A stretch of 7,411 nt of DNA, from the NCBI GenBank assembly GCA_023396795.1, contig JAEWUY010000008.1:1-7411 (forward strand), read 5' to 3'. This DNA is from Bacillota bacterium (GTDB lineage: Bacteria > Bacillota_I > Bacilli_A > RFN20 > CAG-826). How positions within the stretch are numbered: position 1 is the stretch's first letter; each line of letters begins with the position of its first letter. Positions 1 to 6,363 of this stretch are shown here, piece by piece. A model generated the notes under the pieces. The model ran no database searches. It was not told the origin of the DNA and saw nothing but the letters and a program-made list of their open reading frames with translations. A program made the translations under genes and the position numbers.

Positions 1-1158
1 CATGTTTATGGAATTCCGATTGCCAAAAACATTGCTAAACCTAATGTTAATTACTCACCCTTTACTTACGTCTATCGACGCGACTGGGCTAAAACTTGGG
101 GCGTTTACCAAGAAGATGACGTTTATACCTGGGAACAATTTCAAAACTTAATCCGTGTTTTCCATAATAACCTTTATTTAACTTCAGACGGAAGCGAGTA
201 TGCGATGGCGGATGTTGAATGGGGTTTCCCCTCATTAACTAATTTTTACAAACAAGTTCCACATTGCTTTGCCTTTGATTCAGTCTCCAATCAATATGTT
301 GGTAATTTTGCCACCGATGAATACGTCGAGGGTTTAGATTTGGCTAAATCATTTGTTGATAAAAAATATTATGGCTATGACCAATATAACAATAGTGTTG
401 AAGGCGGGGCCCGCAAGGCATATACCACAAACAAATGTGGCGTTTTCTATGAGAACCTCTCCTTTTCGAATTATCAAACAATTCGCAAAGCAATAACGAC
501 TGCCAATAGTTATGACTCGGCATTTGATGTTGATGAAGCCACAGCGATTATGAAAGTTCAAGGACCAGATGGAAAATTCGCCCTTGAAGGCACCGATAAT
601 TGGTTTTCGATGACGCTATTTAATTACGGTATTTCTGATAATAAACAAAGAAAAATCCTTGATTTGCTGGATTATTTACTTAGTGAAGAGGGAACAAAGC
701 TCGCCGTCTATGGTTTAGAAGGATATGACTACATCGAAGATGAAGAAGGTAATATCACTCTAACCGAGAACGGTTGGCCAAAAGGTGATGATAACAAGTA
801 CGTTGAAAAAACAAACGGCGCAAAGTACTTACGTTACGTTGCTACGCTTGGCAATGATTACACAAGTTACGATCCTTTAACTGAACAAGAAGCATATGCA
901 GTCATTAACGCTTGGAGTGAAGATATGGACCAAGCCGCCGCCGAGAATGATCTAAGAGTTATCAAAGAACGAGAAGAAGTTATGTGGCTTTCTACCCCGC
1001 TTAAAGATCAATACGAAAGTAACCTATTAAGCAGTGCAACAGCCGAAATTATTAAATATACCTATAATCGCGTCGATAAAAGTTCATACTTGGCAACCAT
1101 GACGGGCGGTCAATGGCCAAGAGTTCTTGCTGAGATTAATGAAGTTTTGGGGTATTAA
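1..1158 (+). CDS. ABC transporter extracellular sugar-binding protein (family 1), N-terminus missing
   Basis: The frame is open from base 1, so this is the C-terminal 385 residues of a longer protein. The Met at base 205 is internal, because coding similarity continues upstream of it. The fragment begins HVYGIPIAKN and is followed at residues 23-47 by YVYRRDWAKTWGV...YTWEQF. This matches the typical 'Y-G-I-P / Y-R-K-D-W-L-x-K-L-G / T-W-(D/E)-E-F' layout of large extracellular solute-binding proteins of the LplA/YtcQ kind, which capture oligosaccharides outside the membrane for an ABC importer. Aromatic residues are abundant, as expected for a sugar-binding cleft. Family members usually have about 450-560 residues and begin with a lipoprotein signal, so roughly 100-170 residues are probably missing. 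The gene ends in TAA two bases before the next start, which implies one transcript. Permease genes would be expected upstream. The ligand cannot be read from sequence; the neighbours suggest a beta-mannoside. Confidence 0.82.
   Translation, partial: HVYGIPIAKNIAKPNVNYSPFTYVYRRDWAKTWGVYQEDDVYTWEQFQNLIRVFHNNLYLTSDGSEYAMADVEWGFPSLTNFYKQVPHCFAFDSVSNQYVGNFATDEYVEGLDLAKSFVDKKYYGYDQYNNSVEGGARKAYTTNKCGVFYENLSFSNYQTIRKAITTANSYDSAFDVDEATAIMKVQGPDGKFALEGTDNWFSMTLFNYGISDNKQRKILDLLDYLLSEEGTKLAVYGLEGYDYIEDEEGNITLTENGWPKGDDNKYVEKTNGAKYLRYVATLGNDYTSYDPLTEQEAYAVINAWSEDMDQAAAENDLRVIKEREEVMWLSTPLKDQYESNLLSSATAEIIKYTYNRVDKSSYLATMTGGQWPRVLAEINEVLGY
1149..1152 (+). promoter_or_regulatory. Weak ribosome binding site (GGGG) for the GH-A lipoprotein gene
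   Basis: TTGGGGT lies within the last codons of the upstream gene, 8 bases before the ATG at 1161. It is a poor match to GGAGG and needs a G-U pair, unlike the strong sites of the three downstream genes. Translation may rely on coupling to the upstream stop codon two bases before the start. Confidence 0.4.
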
Positions 1159-1160
1159 CT

Positions 1161-2681
1161 ATGAAAAAAAATAACTACGCCTATTTAATGGGTTTGGTCA
1201 GTATTATGGCCCTTACAAGTTGCGGAAATGCCGGCACAGTTGATCTTGATAATATTGTCTTTAAAAGTGACAATCTTGTTCAATCTTCTTATGGCGGCTT
1301 AGGCGTTGAAATGGGTGTTTATGAAGATACCGATCGCCTTTCACCATCTTCGCAAGAACGGATTATTGCCAACATGCAGAAACTTAATCCAGTTCGCATT
1401 CGCTGTATGGTTAGTTTTGACTGGTTTGTTAATAATTTTGATGATAAAGGCGATGAAGATAAAAATAACGACACGTGGACGTATAATTTTGCAAATAAAT
1501 GGGGAGCCAATCTTGATTTATTGCTCACTTATTGCCAAGAAAATAATATTGAAGTAGCGTTTGGATCCTGGAACGTTGTTGGGACACTAACTGATGACGT
1601 TTGGAATATGATGGATGAATGTAGCAGTGATGTGCGCTGGGCCAAGATGAACGCTCAGGTTCTTGATTATCTAGTAAACCAAAAAGGTTATACCTGCATC
1701 CGTTGGGTTGTAAATGGTAACGAACCAAATTACTTAGGAATCAAAGGTAGTAGTAAAAACTGGAATAATAGTCTTGAAAAATGGATTCAAGGTGCCCAAA
1801 ACGTGCGGGCCGCTCTTGATGCCAAAGGATTATCAAATATTGGTATTGTCGGCGGTGATACAACCGGACTCGAAGGTACGACCGAATATTGGACCGCTAT
1901 TGCTCAGCAAATTCCTGATAAGGTAGCTGATTATGGCGCTCATCTTTACTTGTCAAATTACTATATTGACGGTGGTCTTGTTTTAGACTCGATTCACGAA
2001 CTAAATAAAACAATGATTGCTCTTGATCCAGGTTATGGAACCCAACGTCCGATCAATATTTGGGAAACCGGATTACTTGATGGCAAAAACGCTGCCACTG
2101 ATGGCAACGCCTTAATTAAAACCGTGACTTATGGGGTCAGAATGGCTGATTTTACGATTCAAACCGCATTAGGAGGAGTTAACTCCGTAGTATATTGGGA
2201 TTTCGATGACGCCATGCACTTTATGTACACAGGCGGTATTGTTACACCAAAACGTTGGGGGATGTTTTCTTCTTTAGCTAGTGACCAAGCTTACGACCAA
2301 GAATTACGGCCGTGGTTTCACTCCTCGGCTTTATTGACTAATTTAATGCGTCCTGGTAGCCGGATTTATAGTACTCCCGCTAATGACAGACTCTTAAATA
2401 AAGACTTCCGTAGTATCGGTGTTGTTAATGCTGATGCGACATCCGGCGGGATTGTGGCTGTCAACCGTGGTATTGAGACAGTGAGTAAAACCTTTGTCAT
2501 CGATGAAACTATTTCCGGAGCCGATAAGCTATATATTTACACTTTTGGTGAAGGGTCGATTCGTTTAGGAGAAGATGGATACATCATTCCTAATTATGTC
2601 GTTGATGGTTCACTTAATAAGCGATTAACGGTTAATATGGCCGCTAATTCATTATTAATCGTGACGACGGAGGCCTTCTAA
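1161..2681 (+). CDS. Lipoprotein glycoside hydrolase, TIM-barrel clan GH-A type, family not assigned
   Basis: A 506-residue lipoprotein: basic N-terminus, hydrophobic stretch and lipobox ALTSC put the lipid-carrying Cys at 21, so it acts outside the cell. The body looks like a (beta/alpha)8 barrel of clan GH-A retaining hydrolases. It has VRIRCMV (78-84) on an early strand, FGSWNVVG on a following strand, and NGNEPN with E188 as probable acid/base. H261 in GAHLYL sits where clan members keep a strand-6 His. IWETG carries E302 as probable nucleophile, and VYWDFDD with W346 marks the last strand. The 114-residue gap between the two Glu residues is normal for the clan. From about residue 400 the protein turns beta-rich, like the C-terminal sandwich of GH30, GH39, GH51 and GH79 enzymes. 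I cannot place it in a CAZy family, so the substrate is unknown. The GH130 gene downstream makes an endo-beta-mannanase or related activity plausible. The start is fixed by the signal peptide. Confidence 0.8.
   Translation: MKKNNYAYLMGLVSIMALTSCGNAGTVDLDNIVFKSDNLVQSSYGGLGVEMGVYEDTDRLSPSSQERIIANMQKLNPVRIRCMVSFDWFVNNFDDKGDEDKNNDTWTYNFANKWGANLDLLLTYCQENNIEVAFGSWNVVGTLTDDVWNMMDECSSDVRWAKMNAQVLDYLVNQKGYTCIRWVVNGNEPNYLGIKGSSKNWNNSLEKWIQGAQNVRAALDAKGLSNIGIVGGDTTGLEGTTEYWTAIAQQIPDKVADYGAHLYLSNYYIDGGLVLDSIHELNKTMIALDPGYGTQRPINIWETGLLDGKNAATDGNALIKTVTYGVRMADFTIQTALGGVNSVVYWDFDDAMHFMYTGGIVTPKRWGMFSSLASDQAYDQELRPWFHSSALLTNLMRPGSRIYSTPANDRLLNKDFRSIGVVNADATSGGIVAVNRGIETVSKTFVIDETISGADKLYIYTFGEGSIRLGEDGYIIPNYVVDGSLNKRLTVNMAANSLLIVTTEAF
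2669..2673 (+). promoter_or_regulatory. Ribosome binding site (GGAGG) for the modular binding lipoprotein
   Basis: GGAGG lies 9 bases before the ATG at 2683 and inside the last codons of the upstream gene, whose TAA ends one base before this start. It supports the chosen start and close translational linkage. Confidence 0.8.
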
Positions 2682-2682
2682 T

Positions 2683-5334
2683 ATGAAAAAAGCATTTTTA
2701 TATTTAGCTGCTTTGTTTATGATATTGCCTTTATCTAGTTGCGATGTCGAAGCAGAAACTAGCTACGAAGATAACTCTTTTACGCAGACGGTGGATAATG
2801 GCAATCTTGGCTTCTTCTCATTAGTGAGTCCAGCTTCGGCTGCTGTTTTAGACGAAGTGCCGGAATTTAGCTGGACCGAAAGCGAAAATGCCAGTTACTA
2901 CACTTTGGAAGTTGCTTCGACACCAAATTTCATTAGCAACGATATTAGCGTTATTTATTATAAACGCGATTATATTTCGACTAATTCTGCCGTTTTAAGT
3001 GTTAATCTTGCGCAGCGTAACATCACTTATTATTGGAAGGTGACCGCTCATGTGGGCGGAAAGACGCTAGCGAGTAACAACACTTTTACTTTCTTTCTTA
3101 AGTCGGTTGATTATGACGAAGTGATTTTTCCGATTGGCGATACCAGCGATTGGTCGATTCACACCGAAGGCAATCCAATGACTTTATCAATCGACAATTC
3201 GAATTTCTTTGGCAACGATGAAAGTTCACTCGTCCAAAAATTTGAAAAAGAACAAACCAAGCAAATCGGCTGGAGCGTTGTCACGCGGACGATTGAAAAA
3301 GACACATATGGGACTGATAGTATTTTCTTACGCTTCTTCTACTCTGGTGATGATGCCTCGGCCTATTTCCGTGTCATCGATAATGATGGAGAGTTTTGGC
3401 GCCACGAAATACAATTAGCCAATAATTCAAAACAAACTTGTATTCTACCTTTTTCTGAATTTACCCAGAACACGCAATTAGTAACTGTCAATAATCGTGT
3501 TTTTGATTATTTCCATATAAAATATATGGAACTTGTATTTGAAAGAACGTGGGGTGATGGTGTCTGTTTGGTTAGCGAAGTTAAAGCTGTCAAGCGAGCC
3601 AACTATTCACATTTATATCTTGATAAACTAAATTTCAATGACTATCCAACTAATACGTGGACTTGGGAAAATAGTTATAACTTTGGCTTTGATATTTCCC
3701 AAGATGGTTATTCTTATACTTTGAAATACGATAGCGCTCCTAACGAACTAAACGATGTTGGTTTTAATTCGAAGGGCTATGCCTTTGCCAAATTCCCAGT
3801 TAATCGCTTTTTCGACACGGGCGACATGATTAAAGTCGACGTTAAGTATAGTGGCGCCTCGGGTGGTAATGCCTGTTTTAGATTGCGCGAGGAAGATGGT
3901 GATTTTTGGTACTATCTCCAACCATATAGCACGCTTTCATCTGAAGAATTTACAACCATTTATGTGCCTTTTGAGGCTTTTACCGCCAGCTACATAAATG
4001 GCAACGGCAAGCGTGAGATGTCATGGATTATGCAACTACAGTTTGGTCTAACCAATATGTATAGTAGCGGAACATTAACCTACAAAGATTTTGAGGTGGT
4101 GTCCGGCAGTGAAGAAACCGCCATTGAAACTGGACCACGGGATGTTGGTGTCGATGGAGTCATTGAAAATTTTGACGCCTATACTAACGGCGCTCAACCT
4201 TTCTATCAGTGGAATGTTTCCAAAAACAATAAAGACGAGTTTATCTCCTTAGATTCATTAAAAAAGATTGGTTTAAACAACGTATACGCTGGCAAAATGA
4301 CATATAAGTCAGACATGGAAGCCGCTCAATATTCCTTGCCGTTAGACGTAACGACGCAAGGAGTGGACGCTTTATCACTTTGGCTTAAAGACGCATCAGT
4401 TAAAAATCCGAATACGGTCTTTAATTATCTTGGTGAAATAAGTGCCGAATGTTATATCGCCTTGACCCTTGATACGGGCGAACTATATTATTATGCAATT
4501 CCAGCAGTAGCTCGACTTTGGAGTGAATATGTAATTCCGTATGAGGCGTTTACCCTCTCGACATCTTCGATTGGAACAGAACCTTTGGTGGCAGCTAATA
4601 TTGTCCAGTTTGGCATTTCTTTCTCATATTCCTATAAAACCGAAGCTGGTGTTCCGCAGCCGGTTTATTCGCAAAATAACCCAGTGTTTGTAGACAATAT
4701 TAAATTTGTCGATACTCAAAGTGCAGTCGCGACCGTCACCGCTAAAGAAAGAGCAATCACAACCGATGAAGGCAACTCAAGCGTGGCAACGATTGAAAAC
4801 GCCGAAAGTTATAATAGCAGCGCTGATGTTCTTGGCATTTGGTCATATGGAAACGAAAACCCAAGCAATAATCTCCAGCTATCAAATGATGTTTCAAGCC
4901 TCGGCCAAAACAATTCCTTAGCTATGAATTACGAGTCGTTTACATCGGTCAGTTATGCCATTCCGACCACGATGGATATTTCCATCGGCGAAGTGATGAA
5001 GCCAAAAGGTTTAGTCCTTGATATTAAAGGGGATGGAAAAGCTACAATCTACATCAACATTTATATGTTGGTTGGTTCATCCAACAGCCAGGTTCGGAAA
5101 AATATTCTTTATCCTGCCGCTGCCTGGACGAAGTACGAGATTGGCTTTGATCAGTTTGTGGACTATCAAAACCCATCATCCGCAACCGTTACTTCTAGTA
5201 CGGTAAATTACGTTTATAAAATCACGTTTGGCATCGTGAATAGCGATCATTCTCAATCCGTTATTTATATTGATAATCTTCGACTGAGCAATGCCATCAC
5301 CCGCAGCACTTATACCGCGACGCTGATTGCTTAG
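2683..5334 (+). CDS. Multimodular surface lipoprotein: FnIII/Ig-like domain plus four jelly-roll putative carbohydrate-binding modules
   Basis: An 883-residue lipoprotein with lipobox PLSSC (lipid Cys at 20). Residues 47-140 look like an Ig/FnIII-like domain: P-E-F-S-W-T, then A-S-Y-Y-T-L-E-V-A and Y-Y-W-K-V-T-A strands. Four modules follow, at about 147-306, 312-473, 493-677 and 701-871. Each is beta-rich and resembles galactose-binding-like, CBM11/CIA30-type jelly rolls. Modules 3 and 4 open with IENFDAY and IENAESY and close with VFVDNIKF and VIYIDNLRL. A shared P-(F/Y)-x-x-F motif occurs at 256-260, 429-433 and 619-623, with GFDQF at 821-825. An aromatic D-G-(E/D)-F-W type strand occurs at 235-239, 405-409 and, as TGELY, 598-602. 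I see no catalytic domain or motif, so it is probably a glycan-capturing surface protein working with the GH-A enzyme upstream. Binding of carbohydrate is inferred from fold resemblance and context. There are no transmembrane helices after the signal and no sortase motif. Confidence 0.75.
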   Translation: MKKAFLYLAALFMILPLSSCDVEAETSYEDNSFTQTVDNGNLGFFSLVSPASAAVLDEVPEFSWTESENASYYTLEVASTPNFISNDISVIYYKRDYISTNSAVLSVNLAQRNITYYWKVTAHVGGKTLASNNTFTFFLKSVDYDEVIFPIGDTSDWSIHTEGNPMTLSIDNSNFFGNDESSLVQKFEKEQTKQIGWSVVTRTIEKDTYGTDSIFLRFFYSGDDASAYFRVIDNDGEFWRHEIQLANNSKQTCILPFSEFTQNTQLVTVNNRVFDYFHIKYMELVFERTWGDGVCLVSEVKAVKRANYSHLYLDKLNFNDYPTNTWTWENSYNFGFDISQDGYSYTLKYDSAPNELNDVGFNSKGYAFAKFPVNRFFDTGDMIKVDVKYSGASGGNACFRLREEDGDFWYYLQPYSTLSSEEFTTIYVPFEAFTASYINGNGKREMSWIMQLQFGLTNMYSSGTLTYKDFEVVSGSEETAIETGPRDVGVDGVIENFDAYTNGAQPFYQWNVSKNNKDEFISLDSLKKIGLNNVYAGKMTYKSDMEAAQYSLPLDVTTQGVDALSLWLKDASVKNPNTVFNYLGEISAECYIALTLDTGELYYYAIPAVARLWSEYVIPYEAFTLSTSSIGTEPLVAANIVQFGISFSYSYKTEAGVPQPVYSQNNPVFVDNIKFVDTQSAVATVTAKERAITTDEGNSSVATIENAESYNSSADVLGIWSYGNENPSNNLQLSNDVSSLGQNNSLAMNYESFTSVSYAIPTTMDISIGEVMKPKGLVLDIKGDGKATIYINIYMLVGSSNSQVRKNILYPAAAWTKYEIGFDQFVDYQNPSSATVTSSTVNYVYKITFGIVNSDHSQSVIYIDNLRLSNAITRSTYTATLIA
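3121..5295 (+). repeat. Four diverged tandem protein modules within the binding lipoprotein
   Basis: Four successive modules of about 160-185 residues, with the P-(F/Y)-x-x-F motif spaced 173, 190 and 202 residues apart. The repeats are visible only at protein level; I see no long DNA identity between copies, so the duplication is old. Modules 1 and 2 are closest to each other in their aromatic strand (DGEFWRHEI and DGDFWYYLQ). Module 4 is the most diverged: it has G in place of the motif Pro and lacks the clear aromatic strand. Confidence 0.65.
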
Positions 5335-5337
5335 GAG
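5333..5337 (+). promoter_or_regulatory. Ribosome binding site (AGGAG) for the GH130 gene, overlapping the upstream stop
   Basis: AGGAG shares bases with the TAG stop of the upstream gene and lies 6 bases before the ATG at 5344. It fixes the GH130 start and suggests that ribosomes finishing the upstream gene can re-initiate here. Confidence 0.8.
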
Positions 5338-5343
5338 ACAATT

Positions 5344-6363
5344 ATGAAATTTAACAAACATCCACTTAATCCGATATTAAAGCCCAATCCTAAAAATGAT
5401 TGGGAAAGTTTATGTGTGCTCAATCCAGCCGTCATCTATAATTCAGAAGATGAACTTTTCTACATGTATTATCGAGCGGCGGGGCATGATGACGAGCATT
5501 ATATTTACATTGGCTTAGCAACATCAAAAGACGGTGTCAATTTTGTGCGTCAAAGCGACAAACCTTTGATTTCGCCCGATAAAAATGGGGCGGATGGCGG
5601 TGGAGTAGAAGACCCACGCATCATTAAAATGGGCAGTTACTATTACTTAACTTATGCCTCCAGGGTGTTCGCTCCTGGTCAATATTGGAAATCCGATAAA
5701 AAAACGTATGGTTTTCAGACCGAATTTGGTCCGATTGTTCTCAACTACAATAATACCGAAACTCATTTAGCCATCTCGAAAGATCTTCTTAATTGGAAGA
5801 AGCTAGGCCGCATCACTAATGCCAAAGACGATGATCGGGATGTTGTCATTTTTCCAGAAAAAATAAATGGAAAGTTCTGGCGTTTATCACGTCCCTCGAA
5901 TCGTTGTGGCGAAGGATATCCAAATCCAAATCCCGCCATCTTTATTACTTCCTCAAACGACTTACTCGAATGGGATGAACCGATTGAACTTTTCTATGAA
6001 GGACAAGAGGAATGGGAATCGTTAAAAGTCGGTATTTCCTGTCCGCCCTTAAGAACCGAAAAAGGCTGGCTTGTTCTTTATCATGGCGTTTCCAAGAACG
6101 ATAAAGCCTATCGTGTTGGAGCTTTTTTACTCGACTTAAACAACCCAAAGATTATTTTGCATCGTAGCCACCAGCCCTTAATGGTTCCGGAACACCCCTA
6201 TGAACTTGAAGGCTACTATAATGGCTGCGTTTTCCCAACCGGCAATGTTATTAAAGATGGTGTTTTATATGTTTATTACGGCGCCGCCGACCACTTTATT
6301 GGGTTAGCGACGTGTCAAGTTGATGATTTAATTAATAGTCTTATAAAGGAGGCCGGCAAATGA
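5344..6363 (+). CDS. GH130 family beta-mannoside phosphorylase (or hydrolase), cytoplasmic
   Basis: A 339-residue five-bladed beta-propeller enzyme with clear GH130 signatures in order: LNPAVIYN; MYYRAAG with R44; GGVEDPRI with D90, the expected general acid; DRDVVIFPEKINGKFW; RLSRP with R183; KVGISCPPLRTEKGWLVLYHGV with K228 and H247; AYRVGAFLLDL; VFPTGN followed by DGVLYVYYGAAD with D316. Characterised GH130 enzymes cleave beta-mannosidic bonds. Most use phosphate to release mannose 1-phosphate, while a minority are hydrolases that lack the basic phosphate-binding residues. By eye, R44, R183, K228 and H247 are basic residues at or near those sites, favouring a phosphorylase, but this needs an alignment. 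Linkage (1,4 or 1,2) and partner sugar cannot be decided. There is no signal peptide, so it acts in the cytoplasm on imported oligosaccharides. Residues about 107-138 form a longer loop than I recall for the classic members. The TGA stop overlaps the next ATG. Confidence 0.9.
   Translation: MKFNKHPLNPILKPNPKNDWESLCVLNPAVIYNSEDELFYMYYRAAGHDDEHYIYIGLATSKDGVNFVRQSDKPLISPDKNGADGGGVEDPRIIKMGSYYYLTYASRVFAPGQYWKSDKKTYGFQTEFGPIVLNYNNTETHLAISKDLLNWKKLGRITNAKDDDRDVVIFPEKINGKFWRLSRPSNRCGEGYPNPNPAIFITSSNDLLEWDEPIELFYEGQEEWESLKVGISCPPLRTEKGWLVLYHGVSKNDKAYRVGAFLLDLNNPKIILHRSHQPLMVPEHPYELEGYYNGCVFPTGNVIKDGVLYVYYGAADHFIGLATCQVDDLINSLIKEAGK
6345..6352 (+). promoter_or_regulatory. Strong ribosome binding site (AAAGGAGG) for the SGNH esterase gene
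   Basis: AAAGGAGG lies 7 bases before the ATG at 6360 and within the last codons of the GH130 gene. It is the best Shine-Dalgarno match in the window. It confirms the start, which overlaps the upstream stop as ATGA. Confidence 0.85.

Noticed and set aside
349..561. Minus-strand reading frame of 70 codons
   Set aside because: It lies wholly within the solute-binding gene, has no ribosome site or recognisable protein, and is explained as antisense shadow.
205..1158. Treating the ATG at 205 as the start of the solute-binding protein
   Set aside because: The same frame is open back to base 1 and encodes family-typical sequence (YGIPIAKN, YRRDW, YTWEQF). No signal peptide or ribosome site precedes 205.
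1319..1728. Minus-strand reading frames within the GH-A gene
   Set aside because: Short, overlapped by a well-supported gene, with low-complexity translations and no start signal.
5176..5361. Minus-strand frame spanning the junction of the binding protein and GH130 genes
   Set aside because: It is antisense to two supported genes and to their ribosome site, with no recognisable product.
5344..6363. Calling the propeller enzyme GH43, GH32 or GH62
   Set aside because: These also have five-bladed propellers, but the GGVEDPRI, FPEKINGK, PPLRTEKGW...YHGV and YYGAAD motifs together are specific to GH130.
1161..6363. Recoded TGA (Mycoplasma-type code)
   Set aside because: Trp is encoded by TGG throughout the genes I translated, and TGA ends the GH130 gene exactly where the next gene starts, so TGA is a stop.
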